A stretch of DNA of 64,000 bases from positions 26,555,501 through 26,619,500 of the forward strand of contig JARKIP010000023.1 of NCBI GenBank assembly GCA_029990175.1, in the 5' to 3' direction. The notes beneath the pieces are model-generated. The model saw only the letters and a list, made by a program, of their open reading frames with translations. It did no database searches and was not told where the DNA came from. Source of the DNA: Petunia secreta. Its lineage: Eukaryota; Streptophyta; Magnoliopsida; Solanales; Solanaceae. Made by a program: the position numbers and the translations under genes. Below are positions 33,251 through 44,910 of this stretch, piece after piece (the first letter of the stretch is position 1; each line of letters starts with the position of its first letter).

Positions 33251-33857
33251 TGACAAACCATTTCGTTGAAGCATATCTGTCGTGCATTGCTGAATTGGAT
33301 ATCTGTCGTGCCTGCATCCAAAGAAAGATTGGTGAGTTGTACGTGGTGATTTGGTTTGTGCATTCTCGTCTTGCTTCGCGTTCGCTGTCCACGAGTGCCG
33401 GGATCTTGGCCGAGCTGATAGAGATATGCATAAAGTAGTAAATAATGCAAATGCTTTCGAAAAACTTTGATGAGAAAGAGATGCAATGAAAGGTTTTGTC
33501 CCATTGAGTCACAAGTCGCGTTGTGTAAGGCCAAAGTTGTCGTTCTTCGTGCTATTCCAAACCCCTTTAAGTGAATTTTGAGGGGGCCTCAAAATTCTGC
33601 CCCACTTTGTATTTGAAATTTTTGAGAGGTGCTCAAAATTTCTGCCCTAGTGCCAACTATGTTTGTCCTTTGGGAATTTTAAGAGTTCCTCAAAATTCTG
33701 CCCCAGTGTTTTCTTTGTGGGTAAATGAAATTTTGTATTCATGCGACCGAACCTTGAATAGGTTATCTACGTATCCCACTTGGGGAATCAGGTCGTGTCG
33801 TAGTTTAGATTACATAATGTGTTGCAGACTGGGGAAATCACGAATTGGTATAAACTC
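33251..33857 (-). other. element C 3' untranslated region next to pol
   Basis: Non-coding. It holds three copies of a CTCAAAATTTCTGCCCCAGT-like motif (about 33588, 33631 and 33692) and the block GAACCTTGAATAGGTTATCT at about 33750. Related blocks lie at the same place in element B (17820-17965). Confidence 0.65.
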
Positions 33858-36800
33858 CTATACATAGTATCTTTTGACAGCGTCTGAGTTGATTGGTTCT
33901 GGCCAGACTTCTCCGTCCATCTCTGCCAATATCAGAACTCGGTGAACTATGTACGGCCCTTGCCAATTTGGTGCAAACTTGCCTTTTGCTTCTTCTTGAT
34001 TTGGAAATATCTTCTTCAGTACTAATTGCCCAGGTTCGAAGAACCTCTCTCGAACTTTCCTTCTGAATGCTTTAGCCATCCTCCTCTAATATAATGTCCC
34101 ATGACATATCGCATTCAATCTCTTGCCATCGATGAGGGCCAACTTCTCCAGTCTTCTTTTGACCCATTCAGCATTTTTCAATTGTGTCTCTTGGATGATT
34201 CTCAAAGATGGTATCTCGACATCTGCGGGTATCACTGCCTCGGTGCCATATACCATCAAATAAGGAGTAGCCCCCATTGATGTTCTCATTGTGGTGCGGT
34301 ACCCCAACAGAGCATAAGGCAGGTTCTCGTGCCATTGCTTTGAATTGTCTGTCATCTTTCGCAATATCCTCTTGATGTTCTTATTTGCCGCCTCGACCGC
34401 ACCATTTATTTGAGGTCTGTATGAAGTGGAGTTGCGATGCTTGATTTTGAAAACCTCACAGGTTGCTTTTATTAAGTCACTATTGAGATTGGACCCATTG
34501 TCAGTGATGATGGATTCAGGGATACCAAATCGGACAATCATCTTATCACGGACAAAGTTTGACACCACTTTCTTCGTTACTGATTTGTATGATGCAGCTT
34601 CTACCCAGTTGGTAAAATAGTCAATGGCCACCAATATGAAACGATGCCCATTGGAAGCAGCTGGCTCGATAGGTCCTATGACATCCATTCCCCAGGCAGC
34701 AAAAGGCAAAGGCGATCCCATAATGTTCAGTTCATTGGGAGGCACTCGAATCATATCTCTGTGGATTTGGCATTGATGGCATTTCTTTGCATGCTTTATA
34801 CAGTCATGCTCCATTGTCATCCAGAAATAGCCAGCTCTCAAAATCTTCTTTGCAAGCACAAAATCATTAATGTGTGGACCACACGTCCCAGAATGTATTT
34901 CTTCTAACAATTTAGCAGCTTCTTTTGCGTCCACACACCTCAGCAAACTTTGATCGGGTATATTCCTGTACAAAACCTCTCCGTTCAGAAAGACGCCATT
35001 TGCTAAGCTCCTCAGTATTTTCTTTTGGAGACTTGTTGCATTCTTGGGATAACTGCTATCTTTGAGAAACCCTTTGATGTCGTAGAACCAAGGTTGTCCG
35101 TCTGATTCTTCTTCTATGTGGTAACAGTATGCTGGCTGCTTCCTTACCGTCACGGGTATTGGGTCAATGTAGTTCTTGTCCGGATGCTTGATCATAGCAT
35201 ATACGATAGCCAAAGCGTCCGCGAACTCATTTTGCAGTCTAGGTGCATGCCAGAACTCTATCTTGGTGAAATTTTGCTTCAACTCCTTTATGCACTCAAG
35301 GTACGACAATATCTTCAAATTCTTTGCTGTCCATTCTCCTCGAACTTGGTGAATCAATAAGTCAGAATCCCCGATTGCTAATAGCTCTTGTATGTTTATG
35401 TCCACTGCCAATATAATGCCCAAAATGCAAGCTTCATACTCCACCATATTGTTGGTGCAAGGAAACCTTAGTTTGGCCGTGACCGGATAGTGTTGTCCAG
35501 TCTCAGCAACTAATACTGCTCCGATGCCGACTCTCTTAAAATTGACCGCTCCATCGAAGAATAGCCTCCAACCATCATACTCTTCAGTGATATCTTCTCC
35601 TACGAACATAACTTCCTTGTCAGGGAAATAGGTGTGCAAAGGTTCATAGTCATCTCCCACTGGATTCTCGGCCATGTGATCAGCCAAGGCTTGAGCTTTT
35701 ACCGCCTTTTGGGTGACGAAAGTGATGTCAAATTCACTGAGCACCATCTGCTATTTGGCCAGTTTTCCGGTAGGCATAGGTTTTTGGAATATGTACTTGA
35801 GAGGATCCATCCTCGATATCAGCAACATTGAGTAAGATGTCAAGTAGTGTCTCAACTTCTGTGCTATCCAAGTCAGCGCAATGTGTACTTGGCCTCGTAA
35901 GGAGTGAACTTCTTGCTTAGATAGTATATTCTTGTTCCTTCCTTCCATTTGAATCATGTTGTCCCAATACACAACCAAAGGCCGAATCTACCACAGACAG
36001 GTACAAGATTAAAGGTCGCCCAAGCTCAGCTGCGACCAGCACAGGCGGGCAAGACAAGTATTCCTTTATCCAATCAAATGCTTTTTGGCAATCCTCTGTC
36101 CACTCGATCACTGCGTCTTTATTCAGCAACTTGATGATTGGCTCACAGATGACGGTGGATTTTGCTATATAACGACTGATGTAATTGAGCCTCCCTAAGA
36201 AACTCATGACTTCTTTCTTGCTTTTTGGCGGTGGCAATTCTTTGATTGCCTTGATCTTGGATGAATCCAACTCGATACCCCTCCTACTAACGATGAAACC
36301 CAGGAGCTTCCCTGTCGGAATACCAAAAGCACACTTTGCCGGATTTAGCTTCAGGTTATACTTTCGTAAGCGGTTGAAAAACTTGCGGAAGTTGTCAAGA
36401 TGCTCCGAACTCTTCTTTGATTTGATGATCACGTCATCTACATAGACTTCGATCTCTTTGTGTATGAGGTCATGGAACATAGTTGTCATAGCCCTCATGT
36501 AAGTTGCCCCAGTATTCTTTAACCCAAATGACATAACCTTATAGCAATAAATTCCCCAAGATGTAGTAAAGGCTGTCTTCTCGGCGTCCTCTTCGTCCAT
36601 GAGAACTTGATGATAACCGGCGAAACAGTCCACGAAGGATTGCAGCTCATGTTACGCACAATTGCCGATCAGGATATGTAAGTTTGGCAGAGGAAAATCA
36701 TCCTTCGGACTTGCTCTATTTAGATCCCTGTAATCCACACAAACTCGGAGTTTCCCATCTTTCTTCGACACTGGGACAATATTAGCCAACCAAGTTGGGT

Positions 36801-37240
36801 ATATGACTGTTCTCAGAATCCCTACATTGAGCTGCTTGGTCACTTCCTCCCCTATCTTCAACAGCACCGATGACTTGAAAGTTCGGGCCTTTTGCTTGAC
36901 CGGCGGAAAGCCCGGATTGATAGGTAATTTATGAGCTACCACATCCGTGCTTATGCCAGTCATGTCATCGTACGACCAGGCGAATACGTCCTCATACTCC
37001 TTAAGAAACTCAGTATACAGATTTTTATGCTCGGCATTGAGATGTACAATAATCCTTGTTTCCTTCACCACTTCTCCATCTCCTAAGTTTATCACCTCAG
37101 TCTCCTCTAGGTTTGGCTTAGGCTTATTTTCGAATCTTTCAATTTCTTCTTATGTAGTTTCATCAAAATCATCATAATCAGCTCCAGCTTCCCCAAGCTC
37201 CATAGTTTCATTACACGTTGCGATTGTGGACTCAATGTGG
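33858..37240 (-). pseudogene. pol of element C: reverse transcriptase, RNase H, integrase
   Basis: Reads from about 37240. A Glu/Asp-rich lead (MELGEAGADYDDFDET) precedes NLEETEVINLGDGEVVK, then the RT: PTWLANIVPVSKKDGK, VCVDYRDLNRASPKDDFPLP, FVDCFAGYHQVLMDEEDAEK, catalytic YVDDVIIKSKKSSEHL (about 36430), then LGRLNYISRYIAKST. The Ty3-type RNase H starts near 36000; a frameshift follows at about 35920. A second RNase H-like domain begins WRLFFDGAVNFKRVGIGAVL (about 35545), typical of Tat elements. Integrase: HSGTCGPH and KCHQCQIH zinc finger (about 34900-34780), DDE acids in GMDVIGPI, IITDNGSN and NGAVEAANKNIKR. It ends INSDAVKRYYV at 33858. A stop near 36655, TAG for TGG near 35750, and a break near 34082 disable it. 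Confidence 0.92.
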
Positions 37241-37450
37241 TTATTAGTTTGGATGCCGAAAAAGTGAAATATTCCAAAATTAAAAGATTAAAGCAAAAAT
37301 TAAACAAGAAATAGTGCGATATTTTATTTATGAATCCTTGCAAAACAAAGTTTGTAGGGAGACATGTGCAACAAAAAGGGAAATGCAAACTCCACGACTC
37401 AAAAGTCGGGTTTTATTTTAGGAAACATAAAATAAATTTTATCCCCTCAG
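37241..37450 (-). other. probable gag-pol intron region of element C
   Basis: AT-rich, no domain, between the G-patch-like linker frame (ends 37453) and the start of pol. Ogre elements are known to splice an intron between protease and RT. A plausible branch and acceptor region exists on the minus strand (pyrimidine-rich near 37260-37290), but I cannot fix the splice sites by eye. Confidence 0.5.
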
Positions 37451-37452
37451 CT

Positions 37453-38316
37453 CTACCAAGATCCACGGTAAGCTCGGGCCCGGTGGTTGATCCAGTTGTT
37501 CAGCGCTACTCTAGATCCAGCCTTTGTCAGTCCAGGAGGCTCAACATGTTCTTCCAGGATTACACAGCAGTCTTTATCAGATATGAATAGATTTTGCATT
37601 CCTGCCAGTAGATCCTCTTCAGCATCAGCTATCTTTGGCTCCACTCCTTGTGCTGCGGACACCTCCCTTTTTCGACTATCCAAGTATCCCGACGAGACGA
37701 AGATATGCAAGAGAATCTTGGTGCTTTTCTTATAGAACTTGAAATCCAGTGACGCTTCTTCCATGCTCTTTTCATAGGTCACAATGTACCCTATGCCAGC
37801 CTTCTCGTTGTCGGGCCTCATCACAATTCTGATTGGCTCGACCATACCATCCAAGTTCTTGCCCAAACCCTTGCCCGGTTCATATCTTTGCTTGATCATG
37901 ATGCCTATGACCCAGTCTCCGGGCCATTTTGCAGGCTGTGGGAGTACATATGGCTCTTCGATCACTACCTCTATAGGTTCAGGTGCTTTGGGTATCCACA
38001 CTTGCTTTCCCTTTGTTTCTTCAGAGATGTGTTTCCAATTGGGACGAGCATTGGGTGAGTATATTGGTCGCTTTTCAGCCTTAGCTGGCAGTGTCTCACG
38101 AAATTCGCGTGAGGGCATTCTCCAATCAAACATGATTGGCTCCCAGACCAAATTACTCCCTTCATAGCCTTTGCCTCGACTATCCCAATAGGCGCTGTAA
38201 AAGTTCTTCTTTCTTTCTTCTACCCCAGGTTGACCAAATTGGGAGCAAAGTGTGCAGTGTAACCTCCTTAGACCATGTCTATAGTATTCCAACTTAAATT
38301 GTAGATCTTTCGGCAT
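37453..38316 (-). CDS. G-patch-like linker between protease and pol, element C
   Basis: A 287-residue open frame, the longest unbroken stretch of the gag-pro half. It begins MPKDLQFKLEYYRHGLRRLH, contains FDWRMPSREFRETLPAKAEK, and near residues 160-185 has MIKQRYEPGKGLGKNLDGMV, the glycine pattern of a G-patch. A C-terminal acidic part (DAEEDLLAGMQNLF) ends in NHRARAYRGSW. G-patch domains bind RNA or helicases; retroviral-type elements with a G-patch after the protease are known. In the parent element this would be part of the gag-pro polyprotein. It is separated from the protease by a short broken stretch (38320-38460), so the native start is unclear. Confidence 0.65.
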   Translation of the reverse strand: MPKDLQFKLEYYRHGLRRLHCTLCSQFGQPGVEERKKNFYSAYWDSRGKGYEGSNLVWEPIMFDWRMPSREFRETLPAKAEKRPIYSPNARPNWKHISEETKGKQVWIPKAPEPIEVVIEEPYVLPQPAKWPGDWVIGIMIKQRYEPGKGLGKNLDGMVEPIRIVMRPDNEKAGIGYIVTYEKSMEEASLDFKFYKKSTKILLHIFVSSGYLDSRKREVSAAQGVEPKIADAEEDLLAGMQNLFISDKDCCVILEEHVEPPGLTKAGSRVALNNWINHRARAYRGSW

Positions 38317-38465
38317 CCTCCTCGAGTGCCTTGTACTGCTCCCACAAGTTCTACAGTATAGAATGTTTGCCCATCAAGAGTATTCCCTCCGATTGCCGGT
38401 ATGGTTTGCTCGTTTTAGATAGAGTTGTTCCCCTCACCAAACACTACCACCTCTTTATGATCCCA

Positions 38466-39060
38466 TTAAAACTTTACGGTTTGGTGCAATGTTGAAGGCA
38501 CCCAGCCATATGGATCCAAGGCCTCCCCAGTAGCAAGTTGTAGGAAGCAGAGATGTCCATGACATGGAACGTAGCAGTGAACTTCCACGGGACCAACCAT
38601 GATAGTTAGGTCGATCTCCCCAATGGTGCTTCTTTGTGACCCATCGAACGCCTTCAACTTCACGTCGCTCTCTCTTATCTTGCTTTGGTCAATTCCCATT
38701 CTTTTCATAGTGATGAACGGGCATATGTTTAGACCGGAACCTCCGTCGATCAGAACTCTTCCTACGAACCAGTCTTTGCATTTAACAATGACGTGCAGAG
38801 CTTTGTTGTGATTCAACCCTTCAGGTGGTAGCTCATCTCCGTGAAAAGCAATTCGGTTGGCCCCCATGAATTATCCAACCATGCTAGCCAGGTTTTCAAC
38901 TGAAGTGTCCACCGAAACATGTGCTTCCTCGAGCACCTTTATCAAAGCACTTCGGTGGCTCTCCGATTTGAGGAGCAAAGCCAAAATAGAGATTTTTGCC
39001 GGAGTTTTGCCCAAGTGCTCAACTACGGAGTACTCCTTTGCTTGAACCTTCTTCCACAGA
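38466..39060 (-). pseudogene. aspartic protease of element C
   Basis: The minus strand reads EYSVVEHLGKTPAKISILAL and SHRSALIKVLEEAHVSVDT (about 39030-38890), then after a stop MGANRIAFHGDELPPEGLNH and the catalytic motif VLIDGGSGLNICP (about 38740). It continues VKLKAFDGSQRSTIGEIDLT and MVGPVEVHCYV. Retropepsin normally shows D-T/S-G; Ogre-type proteases often show D-x-G-S, so DGGS is an acceptable active site. It would process the Gag-Pol polyprotein. The stop near 38868 and further breaks after VHCYVPCHGHLC (about 38530) mark it as decayed. Confidence 0.8.
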
Positions 39061-39086
39061 CCCTCGGACTGTTACCTGTTAATGCC

Positions 39087-40922
39087 TCATCTATCTTGAA
39101 CAAGATGCTCAGGAGTGTAAATCCTCCCAGTCCTAGTCATCCCTTCCGCAGCAACGGTCTCAACTGTGGACTTGTTCTTCTTCTCCATTTCATAATCCCA
39201 TGGTACCGCCTTGTTGCTGTATGGGGGAACCACATCAACATAGAATTTGGGAGCCACTTCTACCTCAATGGGCTCTGCTGCTGTAGCGGCTTGAGCAACT
39301 GAAGTGGTTGCTGGTACCTTTTCTTCTGCCTTAACAATATCCCTTCTAAGTTGCATTCCTCATCCAATTCGATCAGGTTCACCCTATTATCTCCATGATT
39401 AGGCAGGGGGTTGTTGTGCACGTTTGGAGTCTTCAAGTGTATCACCTTTTGGTCGATCAAATCTTGTATCTTGTCCCTCAATGCGTAGCACTTTTCAGTA
39501 TTGTGACCAGGTCCTCCAAAATGATAGGCACAGGTTTTGGTTTGATCAGAATAGGGTGTCATCATATCAGGCATTTTGAATGGCATGGGTTTTATGTGGC
39601 CAGTTACTTTGAGTCTCTCGAACAACTGAGTACGAGATTCAGCTAACGGGGTGTAGTTTCTTTTGGGTCTTGGGTTGTTATTGGCGTGAGGCCTTGGTGA
39701 ATAGGTTTTGGTATTTTGGTAGTTGGGACATTGTTGGTATGTTGGTCTTTGTGGTTGTGGGTTTTCGTACACGGGCTGGGTGTTATAGACTGGGTAGGTG
39801 GATGTGGGCGGTATGCATGGATAGGATGGAGGAGGTGTTTGGTAGTAGTGGTTGTGAGTAGGGGAGTGGACAAGTGATGCGGCCACGAAGGAGATATCGT
39901 CCTTCTTCTTTCTTGAGGTAGTAGTGCTGCCAGCTTATAGGGCTTTGTTAGCGGCTTGTAGTGCGGCCAGACTAACAATCCTTCCAGTCTTCAGTCCATC
40001 TTCGACCATATCACCAATCTTGATGAACTCTCCAAACTTCTTATCTTGCAGATTCAGCATTTTGTCAAAATAGACATCTTCTTGTATGCATATGAAAGTT
40101 GCTACTATCTCAGCGTCTTCCATAGGAGGTTGGACTTTGGCGGCTTCAGCCCTCCATCTAGTTGTAAACTCTCTAAAAGTCTCAATAGGCTTCTTCTTCG
40201 GTTTCTCTAGGTTGAACCGGTCAGGCATAGTATCAGTGTTGTGCACAAAACTGTCGACGAAGTCTCCAGCCATTGCTTCCCAGCTCGTCCACTTCTTTGT
40301 TTGTTGCTTAGAGTACCATACTAGCGCATCTCCAGTCAGACTGCGGTTGAACAACTGCATGCGGATCTTTTCGTCGTGTCCAACCCCAATCAACTTGTCA
40401 CAGTAAGATCTTAAATGAGCCATTGGATCTCCACTACCATCGAACATGTTGAACTTGGGTGTCTTGTATCCTTCGGGCAGCTTCAAGTCAGGATACAAAT
40501 AGAGGTCCTCATATGCTAGCCCTCGGGTTCCTTTAGTGTCTTGGAGTTGCTTGAACATCTCTACCAGCCATTGGACTTACTCCTTGGTGTTGTCTGGGTC
40601 TTCCTTGGTCCATGCATGCATTTCATGATCTTTGGTGGGTGATGCGATCGTTTTGGTTTCAACGGTGAAGGAGGATAAGTTGTTTTGTGGTGCTTTTGAT
40701 GGTGCAGTGTAGGTAGGGTAAGGAATGTCTTTTTCAGGGTAGAGTGGATCTTTGCTGTGAGGGCGGGTAGTTTGGTTCGGTTCAATAACCTCATCAGTAC
40801 AGGCGAGAGGAATCCCATTTTTCCAGTTCAAGCAACCTCTGCTCCAGCTTAGCATAACTTTCATAGGCGACCATGCCTTGTTTCTCAGGAGTTCCATTTC
40901 CAACCTTGTCAAACTCAGCCAT
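39087..40922 (-). pseudogene. gag of element C
   Basis: Starts at MAEFDKVGNGTPEKQG (40922), with an upstream leader ILAAPQYRLRSKG in the same frame that is also conserved in element B. A coiled-coil stretch YAKLEQRLLELE precedes a frameshift near 40800. A Pro-rich linker (DPLYPEKDIPYPTYTAPSKA) follows, then the capsid-like core: MFKQLQDTKGTRGLAYEDLY, FDGSGDPMAHLRSYCDK, LFNRSLTGDALVWYSK, FREFTTRWRAEAAKVQPP, and GRIVSLAALQAANKA. After a stop at about 39935, a Pro/Tyr-rich tail leads to a zinc knuckle CAYHFGGPGHNTEKC (about 39535-39490) followed by LRDKIQDLIDQKVI. It assembles the virus-like particle and packages RNA in the parent element. At least three breaks inactivate it. Confidence 0.88.
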
Positions 40923-41021
40923 GATATTTCGTCTCGTCCTTGTCCTTGTAGGTAAATGGGGAGGTGTTGGGATCGATCCTTTGGACCTCAACCGGTATTG
41001 CGGCGCGGCCAGAATGAACAA

Positions 41022-41376
41022 ACCAAACTATCAGGGACTTAGGGACTAATATATCAAAACAAGAAGAGAAAATGTGAGTATACGTTAGTTTACAAAAAAT
41101 CGCGTCCTATCATGCATGGGACCTCTTTTTTGCCAGAGGTGGACCTATCGTAGATTCGGAGTAACGTTTGCACCAAACACATCATTTCATTTGAATAAGC
41201 ATAATCATCAGCAGTCTAAAACCCAAAAACAACAAAATTTTATTTGATTTTCTTGGCTTTATTACAACCACTAATTTAAAGACGATGACTCGATTAAGAT
41301 GAAAACAACAACAAAAAGGACAAGACGACTTGACTCAATACGACTAGACTAGGTGCCAAGCAAAGAGACTCCAGAT
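41022..41376 (-). other. spacer between ORF1-B and gag, element C
   Basis: AT-rich, no recognisable coding sequence. It could hold an internal leader for gag, but no signal can be read with confidence. Confidence 0.45.
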
Positions 41377-43018
41377 TCAAACATCAGCTCCACCGTCTTC
41401 CTTTTCCTTCTCCTCCTTGGCTTCTTCCTTGAGTTTGTGAACCAAACTAATGAGTGGAGGATCAGCAAATGCCTCCAGTAGGTCTTTCCTAGCCTCCATG
41501 TCACCCAGAGCTTTTATGAAGAACTGGCAGATTTCCATCCCCTTTGCTTCCTTCTCTTCCAGCGGTACTGACTTAAAATAATCTCCCCATCATTTGAGTA
41601 AATCTTGTAAATTCCCAGCAGCCTGTCTAGCACTCATGACCTTGCCGGTCCAATACTTGAGTTCGTCCCCTTTGATCTTATCTTTGTATTATCTTCTCAT
41701 CTCCCTTTCTTTTGACACCTTTAACTCCTTCCTTTGGTCAAACTCGCGTTTCAACTTCTTGTATTTTTCAGCAGCATTTTGAGCTTTGGCTTTTCTTTTT
41801 AGTGTAGTCTTAGACCGAAACCTTGCCTTATCTTCGCCGAGCCATTGAGGGTAGGCCAGGGTAGCTGTGGGGTTCACCCTACTGTCTCGACCACGACAAA
41901 ACGACATAGTAAGCCTCTTCTCCCACATTGTCAATGTGGTGAGAGCCATCGGATGCTCGATATCCTTTATATCAATGCTTAAGCTTCTTCCCTCTGTCAA
42001 CTGCGGGGTTTGCTGTGTCATTCCCACTTGTCAGAGGATCCTTAGAGGAACATAGTGATGAGTTCCTCGGAATCCAATCAATGTCAAGAAATTGATGTCT
42101 TGACCTTGTATGGAGACAACGAAGCCAGCACAATTTTCAATCACCCATTGCACCTCTTGCAATTCTTCGAGCTTGGTGTACCAACCCTCCATATTTGCAG
42201 GGTATTCCCATGCCACTGTTCCAGCCATACGGGTGCTATGTGAGTGGATCCCTCCTTGCCAAGAGGGTTTTGGTGCCACCGGACTGACGGGGACGTTGTG
42301 CAGGTGTTCTATCAACCATATTTGCAGCAATAGGTTACATCCCTCGAAGAAATCTCCTCCCCTCCTACATTTGGTTATGGCCCTATAGACTTCTTGCAAA
42401 ATCATTGGAACCAAGCTTACTTGACGTTTGAAAGCACCTTTGCGTAGCCCCCTTACTACTCTCCCTAGCTTTTATGTCGATCTTGCCTCCTTTCTCGGGG
42501 AAAACCATATTTCCCAGAAAAGCAATGATGAAAGCATTGGATTCAGTCCACTCCCAATCTTGAATCTCCCACGCCCCAGCCCATTCGTGTCTAAGTGTTG
42601 GATCTCCAAATCTTAAATGCAAGTATTCCAACGTGACCTTCCCATCATGCACTCCCTCGACGTATGGATCATAAAGGGCTCCCAACAATTCAATGAACTC
42701 CTTAGGCTCCACGTCTCGGGGATAAATCATAGTCTCAGGTCCAGGCTCTAACCCTGCTAGCCCTCCAAATTCTTCCAACTTGAAACCATTCAAATGAAAC
42801 ACAGCCCTTTTGTAGTCCCAAAAATGTGTAGCAGCTTCAACCAAACAAGTCATGGCAGTGTAGTTCTTGAGAGCTACCAACTCTCCCAACATCTTTTGAA
42901 CATGAGCTTTGCTGACAATGGCCAAATCTTCCCACCAAATTCTGATCAAGTGAGGAGGTCGGGAAACGACCTCAAATTGGAGTGTGCCTCTTGCAGCCAT
43001 AGTCTGAAAACAAAACAA
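41377..43018 (-). pseudogene. ORF1-B of element C (DUF7745-like)
   Basis: Starts near MAARGTLQFEVVSRPPHLIR (about 43000) and reads WWEDLAIVSKAHVQKMLGEL, CLVEAATHFWDYKRAVFHL and FGDPTLRHEWAGAWE. After a frameshift near 42400 it reads VYRAITKCRRGGDFFEGCNL and LLQIWLIEHLHNVP; after another near 42030, QQTPQLTEGRSLSIDIKD. A lysine/glutamate-rich coiled-coil-like tail (KLKREFDQRKELKVSKERE) and FFIKALGDMEARKDLLEAFA lead to a stop at 41377. The W-W, FWD and CNLLLQxW blocks are what I associate with the DUF7745 / plant mobile-domain-like ORF found upstream of gag in Ogre elements. Its function is unknown. It is a divergent relative of ORF1-A next to it. Confidence 0.7.
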
Positions 43019-43370
43019 GAAAGGGTAGAGACCAAAACGTTCTTATAGTTTTGATCATGTTTAAACAGACGATCAATGTTTTGTGCAAACGTTTCTTCGA
43101 ATCAATACGGAGATGCAATTTGTCACTTTTTGGGTTAAAAACCCTTTTGACATTTGGCGTAGGTTTACTAATGGACTATTACGTACCAAGGACGTGTAGC
43201 CTTCCTAGGTTTGTCATTATGCAAAGAAAATGAATACGCATTTTGGAGCCAATTATTCTCATAAATTCCCCCAACATTTGAAAATCGGTACATGATAATG
43301 ATTTTTTTATTTTTTTAATTTTTTTTTTGGAAAAGTAAAATACAAAAGAAAAAAATGAAAATGACACTTT
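43019..43370 (-). other. spacer between ORF1-A and ORF1-B, element C
   Basis: AT-rich, with a poly-T/A stretch around 43300-43350 on the plus strand. No coding signal. Confidence 0.5.
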
Positions 43371-43372
43371 GA

Positions 43373-44910
43373 CTAGGCAACACGCTCCCCCTCTAGCTTG
43401 GCTCTCTTTGCTTCTCGTGTGATCTCCTTGACTTCTTCCATAGCTTTGGTTAAGTATCCCTTAGCCACTACCAAGTGTAGAATCTCTACCTCTGCACACT
43501 CCGAATTCCATTGCTCAAGTTTTGTCTCCAACACCTCTATCTTTTCCTCTAGTTCTAATGTACGCTTCTTCCATATTTCGATCTCTTCTTTGTTCTCCTT
43601 ATCTATTTTGACAGCTTTCAACGTGAACTCTCGGTATCGAATTTGAGCTTCTGCCACACGATCTCTTATGTTATTCCCTCGACTTGGCCCCACTACCACA
43701 TTTCCCTTCATACTAGAGTGCAACCAGCTTTTGTAGTTTGGTTCGCACCCAGCGTTGTATCTATCAGGCGCTAGCGACGCTTCTTCCATGACTTGACTTC
43801 CTACCTAGGACTTCCTAATGCTCTTGACTCTCGGGACAACATCTCTAGTGTAATCAAACTGATAGTCTTTCGTGTCTGGTATCAATGGCATGATTTGCTT
43901 CCTCCCTGCTTACCTCATCACTCTTAACGGTTGGTAAGGTTGGAGACCTCTTAACCCCATAAGTATCAATAAGGATGCCTTCTCAGAACTAATGATGAAA
44001 TCTGATGAAGGAAACCAAGTGAACATCCATTGAATTGAGTCCTCTGTTATGTTTTCAAACAATTTAACCCATTTCTCTGTGGTGCTTGGCTGCTTGAGTT
44101 TTGAAATCCCGTACCGTTCCCCAATCAAGCAGTTGTAACCAGCCGGCTTGGACAATGCTTGCACACCTCTTGCTTTCACTAAATGTTCCTTGAACCATGC
44201 TTGTAGTAAAAGATTGCACCCTTGAAAGTATTTTTCTCCTCTTTTGCAACAACCCAAAGCTCAATAAATGTCTGCTACTATCATAGGAACTATGGTATAA
44301 CGATAACCATCAATTCCTTTGAACACTGCATCGGCAGCCATGACAAGTTTTGAACATATGTCATGACTTGAACTCTCGGGGAAAACCATCACTCCTAAGA
44401 AACAAATGGCAAATGCAAATGGTCTAGCTCTCCTCCAATCACCATAGGACTCAAACTCCTTCTTATGGTTGTCGAACGCACTCAAATACCCGTACCGATT
44501 GTAGAAATAGGAAAAAGGTATCTTCTTTGGTTGTAAAAATTCCACATTCACATTTGCTACCATCCCCAAATTTTTACGAAACTCTTCAGCTGTGGGGACG
44601 CTAGGTGCTAGTATGCGGTCCCCTTGCCAACAATGTTTGTCCAACCCCGAATGTGACACGAACCCCCTATTTCTTCCAACAAGGGTGTTAATTAAACATC
44701 CCCAAATCTAAACACGTTCAATTCTTCATCCCAAAACGACACTGATGCTTCAATCATCTCCCTACACGGTTCTATTTCTAATAGTGAAACCAAATGACCC
44801 AGGTGTTGGCGTACTTCGGTTTTCTCTCCTAGTGACAAGTTACTCCACCAACTAGTTAACAAAGGAGGTGCGCCCATAGTCATTCCAAAACGATGAAATT
44901 TTTGACTCAT
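43373..44910 (-). pseudogene. ORF1-A of element C (DUF7745-like)
   Basis: First gene after the 5' leader. It starts MSQKFHRFGMTMGAPPLLTS (44910) and reads WWSNLSLGEKTEVRQHLGHL and EMIEASVSFWDEELNVFRFG. After a break near 44690 it continues GVMVFPESSSHDICSKL and IVPMIVADIY; after a stop at 44258, KRGEKYFQGCNLLLQAWFKE and WVKLFENITEDSIQWMFTWF. The C-terminal 138 residues (from 43789) carry a long charged coiled coil (ENKEEIEIWKKRTLELEEKI). The order W-W, FWD, MVFPE, CNLLLQ, coiled coil parallels ORF1-B, so the two are related, though most residues differ. The protein's job in Ogre elements is unknown; particle- or nucleus-associated roles are only guesses. Confidence 0.7.
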
